From Siphonodentalium dalli (taxonomy: Eukaryota; Mollusca; Scaphopoda; Gadilida; Siphonodentaliidae): a stretch of DNA of 64,000 bases. The notes beneath the pieces were generated by a model. The model was given only the letters and a program-made list of their open reading frames with translations. It was not told where the DNA came from and ran no database searches. The stretch spans positions 139,330,351 through 139,394,350 of the forward strand of contig CP136062.1 in NCBI GenBank assembly GCA_032622095.1. The letters run 5' to 3'. Made by a program: the position numbers and the translations under genes. Positions 21,201-36,200 of the stretch are shown piece by piece (within the stretch, counting starts at the first letter, position 1; each line of letters opens with the position of its first letter).

Positions 21201-24200
21201 ATTTATTAGTTTTTTTCCCGGAAAAATCTAAATGTGGGCCTATATGTAAAACATTCCATTTCGTTGACGGTTATCTCGACTGCGTTTGTTGCGTTGACGG
21301 TTAACTTGACCGCGTTTGTTGCGTTGGCGGTCATGCCGATTTTTACATACTGCATGTACACATATCAATCAATTTTCAAATATGGGTGGAGTTACAGAAA
21401 ATTATCTGGTGGTGGTGTGTGTGTGTGTTTTTTTTTTAGCGGGACATTAAATTACCGTATATATTTTGTCCGGCATCGGCGTTTGAAATCAAATGGGTAA
21501 GTCATTATGTGTCGACTGTAGACTTGTGATTTGAATTGTTAATATTTTACGATGTACTTGTCAGTAGAAATCAGTGATAACGAATTTCGGAGAATACTGT
21601 AAATATATGTGCAAAAGAACTTTTTTATTATATGAGGTCTTGATGACTAGATATCGGCTTTCAAGAGAATACATTTAACTCACTTGTTGTCAGTCTTGCA
21701 AAAAAATTCAAATTATCGCTTCTAAATGTAGTATGTAATAAAGAGCGTTTAAATTATGATAGTTTGTACTCGTTTTCAATGTAAAACCACAAACGTATGT
21801 ACATATAGATCGATAATAAAACGGTGGACATTTGTGTGTTTTTTTTGCGATTTCTGTGACATAATAATTGATGGTGACTATATTAAAGTTTTCTTTTATA
21901 ACCCGGAAATCTAGAAAAAAATGTTTGTCTAATTTGGTATCCACTGCGTCGGACGGCGCTTGGATCTTCAAATGTACATTGTACATTGTTTTCAAATATT
22001 TGATGAAGACAAATAAATAATTGAATTGCAGTGATTTAATTCAAACAGAGCTAAACACTCTCGAATATATATATATATATATATAGCTTTGCTCTGATAA
22101 TAAACGTCAACAAGTTTACGGACTATTGTAATGCATGCTTACTCCAACAATATCATCTTGTCATCGCCTGCTTCTATGTTATGTGTGTCTCTGTAGTTAA
22201 ATATATGTTAGCGAACACTATATAACTGTATAAGGCCTGGCTGAGATTTTCTTGCCACAATACAATTTAGTGATTTGGTAATATATGGACAAGTTGTCAC
22301 TGAAATATGATGATCATCTAGCTATGAAGAGAAATATGAGGGGATGCACATACAATAAGTTTGATTGAAATGGCAAGTATTTATTCCATAAAACGATCTC
22401 TCTTTCATCACCAACACCTGGAAAATTGTGTCGGCAGTGATGAATAGAATGGCATAAAATGTGTAACCTCAGGCCCATGCAACCTACATCAGAGATATTC
22501 AGGGGAAGATCGGGGGGGGGGGATGGGCGGAAGGGGGGTCGTGAGAAAATTTACACATACAGGGCCCAAAAATATTTTTACAGCCCTTTTGCTACCCACC
22601 CACCCTTTTTGTGCAAGCAAAATTCTGTTTTCCGCCTGATTTATTTTGGACCCACCCCCTAAAATAAGAAAAAAATCATTTAAATCTATTCAAGACCAAA
22701 GGTAAGTTTTAAATTGGTGTGTTTCTGGCAGATTCCAAGTGTTCAAACAATTGAAAAACTATCGACAGTTATGATGTTGTTTTTGACATTGAAAAATACA
22801 TTTTGAAATAAAAAGTGTTTTATTCTACAGTATGCACAGATATTGTGAGGTAATATTTATAGTGCCAATAAGCCAACATTGTGTTTAATTTTTACATAAA
22901 TAGTCCAGTTACTAATTAATGACTTCTTCACTGTTGTTCCCAAAAAGGTGCCACCAACCATCATATCAGAACACCTTATAGCCATACCTGCAATGACAGT
23001 TATATGGTATATAAGTATCAGGCATTAAAAAAAGAATATCTGTGTTTCCACTAATTTGATAATTTCATGTGCTTTTTTAGTGCCCATCCCAGAAGGGTGT
23101 TTGATATGGTAGGTATGCAGTCATCTTCATACTGTCTGTATACATACGGTACTAGTAACTATGCATGAACACTATGAATCCTTGATTGACTGGAGAGAGG
23201 AACTTTAAATTCTGATATAGAAAGTTTTCTACATGTATATTGCTCTCTAACAGATAAGACTTCTTCCCACAAGACATGGGAGTTGAACAAACAAGATTTC
23301 CACAGGCAGGTTTTAAAGACTGCAGATTTATTGGCGAAATTGGGATTCATCTGCAACCACAAATGGACATGTATTTTAATAGAAGTAAATTGTTTTTGAA
23401 AATTCCATCTAAAATTATTGCTGCTTAATATAAACATAGTATATAGTATATATTTAGGGATAAATTTGTGCTTACATGCCAATTTTCATGCATTAAACAA
23501 AATATATATATATATTTTATTTTTTTTGGGTTGAAATTTGAAGAAAAAAAGCCCAGGTCGGTCGGGTAACCGGAAACACAGATGTTTTTTTTTTTGGCCT
23601 GACCAATCATCGGAAAAGACGTGTAGGCTAATCATTGGCTACTGTACAGAAACATAACTCTTGGGATCAATATAATAGTAGGGGGCAGAATAATAGCACA
23701 TGGGGAAATTCCCTTTAAAATTAGGGGCCGACGAATCGGCAATTTCAACATCGAATCTCGAATCGAATCACGATAATGATTCGAAATCGAATCTTTTTCA
23801 AACACTTTAGTAGATTGGCGGTACCGATCAGTGGGGGGTACGAGCAAAAATGGGGGCAATTGTCCAATGATTTTGTAACGTCAGTGAGATAACTCAGATT
23901 ACGAAGGAGGTTCATTAAACTTAATTTCTATGACATGATATGAACAATATTTAATCAGGGTTTAAACAGTTTAATATATGAGAATGGCACGCCATCATTT
24001 CATATTTTTGACACTGCCACTATGCGTGAAGTTCGTGAAAGTAAGCAGTTTGGAACTTTGGAGTCAATGGAGTCTGATTCGAGTCATTGCAAACGGAAAC
24101 TCTTCTGCGCATGTACGCTTCACCCTGTCGCGCACAGCAGCCATGCGCCGCGTGACGCGCGATATCAAAATTGCGCATCGTGACTTGGCAAACGGGATTA

Positions 24201-27200
24201 CAGGAACTATGTAATGTATAGTATCCCAACTTGGGCCTGTCCATCGGATCAATTGAGTTGTCATGAAAGCTAAATGGTCATCCATATTCCATTTCCCGGA
24301 TAACATATTCTGTATAAAGATGTTGATCGAATTTAGACACGACATGTTGGAGCCCAGAATGTTTATTTAATATATTTATATCGTGTTAAGTTTTTAAATT
24401 AAAAAAAAAAATATTATTTGATTGAGCTGAGTAACACAATATAGGTTTTTCTGGTATAAGAATATCAAATACCGATATACAAATATGTCTCACAAGAAAT
24501 TCACTCGCTTCTGCAGCTGTGGCCGGGCAAAATCGCCACATTGCTGGTTTTATGTGGTGGAGGAAATCCGTGTGCGCTGCGATTATGGTACAACCGTGAT
24601 GAACACGCGAACCACCACATATATACCAGCAGGTCGCACGAGTAACACACCGACCTGCCACGAGTAACCCTCTCTGGGACTGGGAGGCCAACATATATAT
24701 GAGCAGTGGGCTATTGGACAACTTACCCTGTACACATTGGACCACGAAGTTCCCAGTTGTTCGCGGAAGGAGCCTCAATTTAAGTATTGGGGATATAATT
24801 AATGTTTTGTATATATAATGCAGTCTATTCCCGGCGATAAAGGACTTGTATAAAACGATTCGAAATATCCCGAATCACACGACCGCTTTCGAATCGGAAC
24901 GTAAGATTCAAAATCGAATCTCGAAGCTTCGTCGGTCCCTATTTAAAATAAATAAGTATGGGGGCACAAGAATAGTACAGGGGGAATTTCAAGTATGGGC
25001 AGGGATGCCAACGTCAGCTCATTTTAGGTCCTTTAATTCTTCTGGTGCTTTAAATGGTATGAATGTTGAAAGATAAACAGATTTCTTGTATTATTGTATG
25101 ATTTCATCATTGGGTAGATGGGTCCATGGATTACTCACATGTACCTACCGATATAATGAAAAGCTGAGTAATTGAACATAATATGCTAATTATTGAAAAA
25201 CAAGTATTCATATTTGAGATGATAACATTTTATTTCGGTATTGTGTTTCTGCCACATTGGCTTGTTATGCGCTCCATTGCCCAATCCTCCTTCAAACCCC
25301 CACTGCCCTTATGCATCATCCCTATATACGTGCCTGCTCTATAGTCAATACATCATGGTAGTATACATGTGTCTCGGGTATTATATACACTAAATTATAT
25401 AATTAATACAGAGGTTGAGCAATGACTTAAGTCATTTAGCCGGGGCTAGTCACAACGTTAGAGAATACGCTGCTGTGCATATACATCTTTGTTGCATATA
25501 TACTGCAGGTACCCTATGGGTATTGACGCTGAACCTTATTTGACAAGTTTAGTTAATGAGTATATTGTGATTTTCTGAGATTTCTGTTGCTTTTCATTAA
25601 GCTTACCTGATTGGCATTTCATCCGGATGGTTATTTAAAACATTTCACACCCTCTGTCTACCTTATCCTACTATTTTCACTGTTTTTCATCAAACTTTGG
25701 GGGTGTGTCCCCAATTGCCCTTGGAAAAAACATTGTCTTGGAGGGGTGGGTATCCGAGATCGGAAAGGAAAAAACTTGTGTTCCCTGGGGTGGTGGGTCC
25801 CAAAAATTGAAACCTTGTATCCTGGACTTTCTCAGATATAATACGGGGGTTTGATAAAAGGGCTTTGACTTGCACTATCGCGAACTACATTACAACTGTC
25901 ACTGCAAGTCAAAACTGAGCAAACACAATCAAATAATGAAAAGATAATACATCTAGTAGCATGTATGCGCAGTCACGTGACATACTGTTCAACATAATTG
26001 TGAAGTATCTAACTATCTTTCCGTCGATCTCCAATTGAATGTCCACGGAATAAATTACAAACTATTATATTTGGGTTTTGAAACAAGCGGGTTAGAACTG
26101 TTAAAGATAACTTAAAATGTAAGATTTTGAGGGAATACTTGTGAGTGTATCTACTGTTATACTTCACAGTAGTTGTGAATGTTCTAATATTGCCAATAAA
26201 TGCATTAAGTTTGCGTTCACTGGTTTTGTGTATTCAAAATTACCATTCGTTGTTTCAAAGTTGAATCAAATTCTAATTGAATATCGAGGTCAATTCAAAT
26301 AACATAACGAATATCGAATATTTGCAGGGTTCTAACTTGTATGTTGTGCAATGACTGAATATGGGATGTTTGTTAATATTTTATGCATATGGTGATCAAT
26401 CTCGAAAGATAAATATACACATTCACTGGATTGTTGAAATTGTAATTAATATTCAAATGGGTGGACATATTTAATATGTCCACTCATTTAAATATTAATC
26501 TGAAATCAAAATCCTTTAGAGAGGAAGTCGTTTAATAGGGTAAATTTAATGGGGTTTCCCATGCAAATTTCTGCTCTTCTATTTGGATTTTGGCAAGCAA
26601 GAGTAGAAGGCAATACACTGGCCTCGCGTTGTTTACGCCTAATGGATGCCAACTTTGCCATTTGATTTGTTAACTGCATTTTCTTGCATTGTATATGGAA
26701 CTGTTATTCAGTTTAAGTTCAGACTTATCATGTGCTGTCATCCAAAAACTATATTACATACACTTACTGTTCATTACAGATATGATTTTTGCTGCATATC
26801 TATTGTTAACCCAAGATACAAAAGAGAATTCATCACAGGACCTGCTAGAAGCAGAACTGGTGCTCTGACTAGATCAGATCTAATTCTCACAGGACAAGGT
26901 AAATAATGTAATGTTCTAAATAATCAACTCCTTAACCACAGCAGAATTATGGGTAATTTTTCAGGATTTAATCGGAAATATGGCTTGTTGCCATTCAATG
27001 GCCGATGAATGGCAACAAGCCATATTTCCGACTAAATCCTGAAAAATTACCCATAATTCTTCTGTGGTTAAGGAATCGATTATTTAGGGCATTACTGTTA
27101 ACAGACACTGCAAAACTCAGCTCAGGAGTAGTGATGAACAGATTAATTGGAACGCCAATTGGCATCGGCCAATATTCGTGTTATCTGTTTACAATCGGCA

Positions 27201-30200
27201 AAAATATCCTGCCGTCATCATGGCATTCTGATTGTTTCTGCTTTCCGAGCAGCAAAGAGAGAAAACTGGAAATCAACATTCAATTAAACTGTTGTTTTAG
27301 GTGTTGTACAGTTAGCGACCATGTGGTCAAACGCTGACACAGATTATAACGCGCTTCTGTGGCATTTTGAATTGAGAAAATAACAAACTTTCGATTCAGT
27401 ATTAAAGTAGACTGCAGCTCAAAAATTATTCTAGCCAATAGAAAAGAAGCATGCAGGTTGACCGACGTAGCCCCTTTAAACTTAGTTTCAAGTTCTTATC
27501 AAAGGCCGATGGCTGTCCTTTGATGCAACTTTTTAAAATAGATTCTGGCCCGGCAGTGTGTCAAAAGTACAACACGGTCACCGTGCATGCTCAGAGAATG
27601 TCCTTGAACGCTTGAAATACGGTATTAATTACGACGTAATTTAGTCTACATTGTATGGGAGTTATCATTTGAATGATTTTCTTGAAAAACATGGCTGCCA
27701 ACAGCCATCTTGTGTTTTACTCTTTGCGTGTCAAACCTTTGGCACGCCCTACAGGCCACATATCGTCCGATCATTACCAAACTTTATATGGATCTACAAG
27801 GTAGATGGTAGCCATCAATTTTTTTCCGAAATTTGTTGAAAAATATGGATGCCAGCGGCCATCTTGGATTTTATTATTTGCATGACCAGATCCTTCGGCA
27901 CATCTACAGGCCACATCCCTCATCTGATTGCCAGCAAACTTCATAAGGATCTTCAGGGTGACCTCTAGATGGGAGCCAACAATATTTTCTAAAATTCGTT
28001 AAAAAACATGGCTGCCAGTGGCCATCTTGGATTTTACTCTTTGCATGGCTAAATCCTTCTGCACAACCAACAGGCCACATCTCTATTCCGATCATTCCAC
28101 ACTTCATAAGGATCTTCGGGGTGACCTCAAGATGGTCCGCAGCCATCTTGGATTTCACAATTTAATCCATTGGCACACCCTGCAGCCCACATTTATTGGA
28201 GAAATGTTTGAAATGAAAATAATAAACTGTTATAATTGTCATTATCCCCCTTTTTCGACTTATAAAATGTTTGCAACATGCAGAATTTTGTCCGCGCTTC
28301 CATTCCATATTTTTTTTAGAAAAAACAAAATGTTATTTTAGCTCAGGGTTTCCGCTATACCGGCAGGGGGTCCCCTTGACGGCCCTGTTCCCCTCCTGCC
28401 ATACCCCAGGACATACTGCATGTCTATAAAGGTATAAAGATGTTTAAAACTTCTGAATTTTGTTGTGAGTGTACACACTCTAAACGCGTTGTTATACAGA
28501 AAATTTAAACAGGAAGTGATCGGAACTGACATCGCTAGAAGCTATGCCTTTGAGGCTGGTTAATTACGTTGCGGTTAGTACCCAGTTATGTTATGCAATA
28601 GAGCAGTATTTTAATCGTACCTGTCATGTTTTATACCGCAAAATATACTGTTCACTTTGTAATCGAGCGAGAGAGAAATGTGGGAGTAGCCGCACCGGGC
28701 ATCAAGGCATCTTACCACTGCCCACAAAGAATACTCATCGACCAGATATGTAATCAGCCTTCTATATTTACACTGCAGCTGCTAAAATATATTCCGATTA
28801 CGTTATGCATCCGAAATATCTGCTGGGTCTTCCACAGTGAGTCTTTTAACATTAACGAGCACGTTTAACTCTGGATCCAAATTACTGGTGTTCTGTACTT
28901 CGTAAATTAATTTATATCTAATAAATTTACTAGTTTTAAAGTTACAGGTACATGTATAAGGTTTGATAGCTTGGCACTTGGGCAGAAATGGAACGATATA
29001 ACGAAAGTAGTTCAGTTCAACCAGTGCTAAAACAGGCTACTTTTACCTGGATTTTTCCCGTTGACGGCTACCGGCCCCATTACCCTACCCGCTAGCGGAA
29101 ACCCTGATTTAGCTACTCTTAATTTAACTCTTAATTGCACTCTGAGGGTATCCTTAGTCGTACTGGGACAGTCTCACCTCTAGTTTCATCTGGCAATGAC
29201 TGCATGAGCAAAACAATTCACGTCGTATTTTTAGCTCAACTTACTTTGTAAGTTTGAGCTATTGCCATGGTTTGGCGTCCGTCGTGCGTGTGTCCGTCAA
29301 CAATTTCCTTTGGCGCGGGCTACAGGTCGTACCTTTGTTCTGATCTTTATGAAATTTGTCATTAATGTTGACATTGACATGTAGATGGGAACGAGTCATT
29401 TTGGTGTCATTCGGCCAAAAAACATGGCTGCTGACAGCCATCTTGGATTTCAAAATTCAATCCATTGGCGCGGGCTACAGGTCGTACTGTTCGTCTGATC
29501 ATCATGAAATTTGTCATGGATGTTAATATTGACATGTAGATGGGAACAAGTCATTTTGGTGTCGTTCGGCCGAAAAACATGGCCGTCAGCAGCCATCTTG
29601 GATTTTACTCTTTACATGACTAAATCCTTTGGCGCGGGCTACAGGTCGTACCTTTTGTCTGATGTTTATGAAATTTGTCATGAACGTTGCCATTGACATG
29701 TAAATGGGAACGAGTCATTTTGGGGTCATTCGGCAAAAAAACATGGCTGCTGGCGGCCATCTTGGATTTCAAAATTCAATCCATTGGCGCGGGCTACAGG
29801 TCGTACTATTCGTCTGATCATCATGAAATTTGTCATGGATGTTAATATTGACATGTAGATGGGAACGAGTGATTTTGGGGTCGTTCGGCCAAAAAACATG
29901 GCCGCCAGCAGCCATCTTGGATTTTACTCTTTGCATGACTAAATCCTTTGGCGCAGGATACAGGTTGTAGCTTTGGTCGGAACTTCATGAAATTTGTCCG
30001 GGATGTTAACAATGACATGTAGATGGGAACGAGTCCTTTGGGGTAAATTGGCCAAAAAACATAGCCGCCAGCAGCCATCTTGGATTTTACTCTTTGCATG
30101 ACTAAATCCTTTGGCACAGGTCAGACATTGCAATTAGCACCTTTCCTTTCCTATATACCCGCGCCATAGGATTTAGTCATGCATAGAGTAAAAACAAAGA

Positions 30201-33200
30201 TGGCTGCTGGCGGCCATGTTTATTGGCCAAAGGACCCCAAAATCACTCGTTCCCATCTACATGTCAATATTAACATCCATGACAAATTTCATGATGATCA
30301 GACGAATAGTACGACCTGATTTTCAAGATGGCCGCCAGCAGCCATGTTTTTTTGACGAATGACCCCAAAATGACTCGTTCCCATCTACATGTCAATGGCA
30401 ACGTTCATGACAAATATCATAAACATCAGACAAAAGGTACGACCTGTAGCCCGCGCCAAAGGATTTAGTCATGTAAAGAGTAAAATCCAAGATGGCTGCT
30501 GACGGCCATGTTTTTCGGCCGAACGACACCAAAATGACTCATTTCCATCTACATGTCATTGTTAACATCCATGAAAAATTTCATGAAGTTACGACCAAAG
30601 CTACAACATGTAGCCCGCGCCAAAGGATTTAGTCATGCAAAGAGTAAAATCCATCAGAAAGTCAACATCAGTTCAATTCATGTGGGAGACGCCGACATAC
30701 CAACAAAGGACACTGTTCGCAACCTGGGATCGTATTTTGACACAAACATGACAATGGATAACCATATCTCTAATATGTGTAAGAAGGCGTTCAGAGGTTT
30801 ATACAAAATCCGACAAATTAGACAATACCTCGATGTAGACTCAACTAAGACATTGGTCCATGCTTTTGTCACGTCACACTTAGATTATTGTAATTCTTTA
30901 CTGTATGAACTACCGGATTACCAGTGTGATCGCCTGCAAAAAGTGCTAAATGCTGCGGCGCGAGTTGTATCATACACTCCTCGGCATGAACATATAACTC
31001 CAGTTCTCAAGCAATTACACTGGCTGCCAGTGGAGTATCGAATCATGTTCAAAATTATTTTGCTTGTATTCAAATCTCGTAATAACATGTCACCATTGTA
31101 TATACAGGATATGATCAAAGACAGAAATGTGTGTACATATGGATTACGATCTGATAGTAGTATGCTTTTGTACATTCCTTTCAACAAACAGAAAATGTTT
31201 GGCGATAGGGCATTTTCATTTGCAGGTCCACATCTATGGAATAGCATTCCACCTCACTTGAAAATATTCACTGATTTAAATAAGTTTAAGACCGGCCTCA
31301 AAACATATCTCTTTGATGTAGCATTTAATTCCCAGATATATGTGCATGTACATGTATTATGCTGATTAGGCAATGAGCTCGATGTAATGTAAAGCGCTGT
31401 TGAATATGTACTCATAATATTGAGCGCTATACAAATTAATTATTGTATTGTATTGTACTGTCAACCATTAAATTATTCCTGTACCTAAGTTGAGCTACAG
31501 TGTCATTGACACTTTCATATTGATTTCGATAGTTTGGCTGACACTGGCAAAACCGAAGACATTTTCACCTGCAAGTTGAGTTCTTGTCAACATATATCAA
31601 ACAAAATTGCCATGTTATCAGTTCATTAATTAGTGACCATTTGAGGCATACTGCAGTGATGTGCTGAGACGCACAATCTGGGCATCAATTGCTGGGTGTG
31701 TGACAAAGTAGAATCTTTGATTGGGTCCTCAACTTGGATGAAGAAGAGAATAATTATTTTTTAAATACTGTGTTAACGAGAATATATGATCCTGTCACCT
31801 GTTTGTGCTTTATTTGAAATGCCATTTTTTCCAAATAAGTAATATATTTCATACTCTTTTGGCAAATTGGCTTAACATACTGTTCTTCTCTTCCACAACA
31901 TATAAATATTGATCACAACCTAATTCCTATTTAAAATTTAGCATTTTATTGCAGAGGCGATTTACTACTCTTGTTGCGTCAGGCAGTCAAAATGTAGCAA
32001 AATGTTACTATCTACATGTATAAGCCTAGAGTTCTCAATTTGCCAAGACTGTAAAACCATGATGCTTTCCACTTATTGGTTAACATCTTCATAATCAAGA
32101 GTTAGTGTTATTTGGTAAAATGTATACAAGTCTGCAAATAGGGTGTCTTTTCAATTGCAGATTGAGGTCCTCAGAGGGTAAATTTAGTGATACTATCCTG
32201 CACAGTGGGCTGGCATCACCAAATTCAACCTGCGTGGACGTCATTCTGCTTAGGCCTCATCTTCTGGGAAGTATCTATAGTCTCAAATTGACATTGTGTT
32301 AAGTTACTTTTTCCCTTCTATTCAGTTTCTGTATCTCCTAATTTGCAGAAGATAAAATGCATAATCGAGGTGACTAATGTGTGAACATCACAAACTTCAA
32401 CTGGGGAACTTTAATCTTACTCTAGGTCTCCCATAGCAGTTGATGCCTAAGCAGAATGAGGTTCCCAGAGGATGAATTTGGTAATGCTAGTCCACTGTGC
32501 CCACTAAATTCACCCTCTGGGGACCCCATTCTACAAATGACAGACACACTATTTGCAGACTTGAATGTATAATTTAATAGGTCTGCTTCATTGATTCATT
32601 TTATTTTTCTTCAGATTGGGGAAGCCTGATTGTTGGGAAGATTTCACCATGGATACAAGTTGATTCAAAGGTTGACGCAGTTCGCAAAAATTCTGAAAAG
32701 GTACACATGTCTGTTGTGGTTTCATAATGAAATCTTGTTCTCATCAATGAACACACCTCATTTAAAACTATGTGAAGCACTATATTGGGTGTTCAGATAT
32801 ATTGAGTGTTTAGTCTTGCTATTTCAATGAATTCACACTATATTCAAATTAGTAACAAACAAATCATTCTTATTTTGAAATAATATACATTGGCCCTTGT
32901 TGGCAGGTTAGTTTTCCCATGACATTCAGCTCAATTCCAATTTCAAGGTGAAGAGTAATGATGACCATCTCACAATAATCTGTAGTACATGTCTTCCTAG
33001 CCTTTATCGAGTTGATAAAATTTGGAAAACTTATAAGAACTCTTATATACAAGTTACATGGAATCTGAAGAATCGGGGAGTATTTTGATTCCCTGAAATA
33101 TTTTACAGATTCCCTGGCAATTGGCTCAAAAAGTTCTATGGATTCCCTGAAACGATAATTGATAATGGTATAGTTACGAAAAGCTGCTAACACTTAAATA

Positions 33201-36200
33201 TACCTCATGATTTGACAGTTAATTGGTGAACATATCCAATATTGGTTTAATAAAGCTTGAAAAGTACTTGCAATTTACATTCATAACAGGTATGCATGCA
33301 TTTTGGTAATACCATAAGAACATCTATATGTATAAAAGAGTAGGATCCGTCTGTCCGTCTGAACTTCTCTCCAGACCCCTGGACCGATTTCAATCAAATT
33401 TGGTGTGGTTACTCGGGTTACCCTGGCGGAGGTTATAACGGTACCGGTATTAGTTTTTCAAAATTTTGATTTAAAAAAATTTAAATAAAAAATAAAAATA
33501 AATGTGTGTTAATTTGAGCAAGGAGCTCAATAAAAAAAAAATTTAAATAAAATTGTTTAAACGATCAAAATATGTGCAAAGGGGCTGCCTCTCTCTAAGA
33601 TCAAAGTGTGCATACAGCACATACAGGGGGCCTGTGGCCCTTACTAGTAACACACAAAGGGGCCACAGGCCTCTTTAATTTTACTCTTTGCATGACTAAA
33701 TCCTTTGGCACACCCTACAGACTACATATACCTGGTTCGATCACACCAAATCATATGGATCTTCGGGGTGACCATTAGATGAGAGTCATCAAATTTTTCC
33801 TAATTGCGTAGAAAAACATGGCTGCTTGAGGCCATCTTGCATTTTACTTTTTGCATGACTAAATCCTTCAGCATACCCTACAGGCACATTTCTTATCTGA
33901 TCATCACTGATCTTCATATGGGTCTTCGTGATGACCTCTGGGCGCCATCAATTATTTTCTAAATTTGTTTAAAAATATGGCTGCCAACAGCCATCTTGGA
34001 TTTCAAATTTGAATCTATCGGCAAACTCTGCAGCATTTATTGGCAAAATGTTTTGAAAATTTACAGGCATGTTTGGGATCACCTCTAGATGGGAGCTATC
34101 AGATTTGAACAATTATCGATGCAAAACATGGCTGCCAGCAGCCATCTTTTTTTTTACTCTTTGCATGACTAAATCCTTTGGCACACCCTACTGATCACAT
34201 CCCTCGTCCGATCATCACCAAACTTCATCTGAATCATCGGGGGTGACTGAAGATCTCATCAAGTTTGGTGATGATCGGATGAGGGATGTGGACTGCAGGA
34301 AGTTCAGGGTGACCTCTAGATGGGTGCCATCGATATTTCCGAAAAAAAATTAAAAACATGGTCACCAGCAGCCAATTTGGACTTCAATTTTAATCCATCG
34401 GCAAAACACATCCTTCTTTAGCATTCTATTGACTGCTCAACATAAAATTAGTGGCTCCCCAAATTGAGCTACAGTGTCATTGACACTTTCATTACAGTTT
34501 ATGGGCTTTTAGGTGAGCGCATCAACAACACTAAACTCTGATATAGAAAGACATATGTCAGGTTTTTGACATAAACAGTATTATCCCAACCAATTAAGTT
34601 GGTTTACGTCGAAGGAAGTCTGGTGAATATTGTAAGAATTCTTTTGTTTCAATTTTGTTCAAACAATAGCCCATTAAAATGTAAGTGACAAGTTAGCATA
34701 TTGCAAAATATTATGCATAGTGTTGTCTGAAATAATTTATCAGCTTTATTCTTATATGGCAGGCATTCAAAGAAGAGTTACATTTTGCTTCTCATCTCGG
34801 GTTGCCAGCAATACTCATTCAAGTCAAGGACAGCAATATATCGAACAAATCTCGAATCATCAGCGAACAACTAATCACTGGCTATTTTCAGCAGGTAGGT
34901 ACACCATAACTTAACTCATTGTTTTATAAATGAATATTTGTATAGTGTTATGGGTTTGCATTGGACTTACAATCCTTGTGGTGATTGTTTTGATGTTATT
35001 GTTTTTTTTTGCCATTTTAAATTTTAAGCTTTTTATGAACTGGGCCCTCCCCACAAGTGCATGGAAAACCAAAATCACATACCAATGGATGCACGAAAAA
35101 GCCCCCCCCCCCCCCAAAAAAAAAAAACCCCAGACCCATAGAAAATTGTACAAAAGAGTTAATTATCAACTGATCAATGCCTGTTATTTAAAGTAAAATT
35201 ATCTTATAAGGCAAAACAAAACAAAAATAGATTGATTCCCAGGCACCGCCTCACTGGAATAAATGGCCCTGTGTTAGATGATTTTATTACAACTGCCAAG
35301 CAGGAATTTTAGCGTTACCCTAACGAAAATAGTAGACAATATAACTAAAGATAATTTGACCTCATATGGTTAAATATGCGCTGGTGTAATCCATCCATCC
35401 CACCTGGACAAGATGTCGATGATACTGTGATCCAAACCAAGGATTAAACTACTGGAAGTTCATTGGTATTTAATTACACACTTCTCCCTTGTAGTTCATC
35501 TAGTTGTGGTCCAGGAATTGGCAGTAAATATAAGTATGGTAATATGAAAAATGAGGAACGGAAACTGGGTGGAAATACAATTTGATAATTGGTGCTTTGG
35601 CTTTGGTTCTTTGTTTTTTTTTATCGAATATAAGCCCATAGTGTACATACATAGTCTCCAATTAATCACCGAGGCAAGTAAAATAGGAAATTGCTACCAT
35701 CATTCGAAAGCTCACGTTATGACTTCATTTTGTTTTATTTATTTTCTGTATTTATGATGTTCTGTTTTTTGATGCAATATTAATAAAAATATAACATGTT
35801 GATTCTGATAAACATTACTAGAGGCGATAAAGTTGTTTGAAATCGGCTGTAGATGATGTCAGTACCTCAGGAAGTTGAGAAGGAAATTATTTCTCGGCGA
35901 GCTTGGCAACAACGAAGAAACGATTCCACCAAAGTTAAACCGATTCCATCAAACCCATTCATCAGTGATGCATCAGACAGAAAAGTGATGACCCTCCAAC
36001 CCAGAATCATGACATGAACTGCAATTCACAGTGCCAATACAAGACTGTTGAGATTATTATACTAGTTTTTCAATGGAAGAGACCATACATTTTATTTGTT
36101 TCTGTTGTGGTTTCATGCACAACAAGAGTCACCTGGTCACTGAATTTTTTTTAATTACCTGAGTGTCAATCTATTTTTTTCGATTATTGCCTAATAGATT

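Noticed and set aside
27904-30133. Frames with repeated [12 protein letters not shown] peptides
   Set aside because: These are translations of G-family repeat units, in both strands and several frames.
29231-30652. CRISPR-like regularly spaced repeats
   Set aside because: Units are contiguous repeats of 160 bp without unique spacers in a eukaryotic intron.
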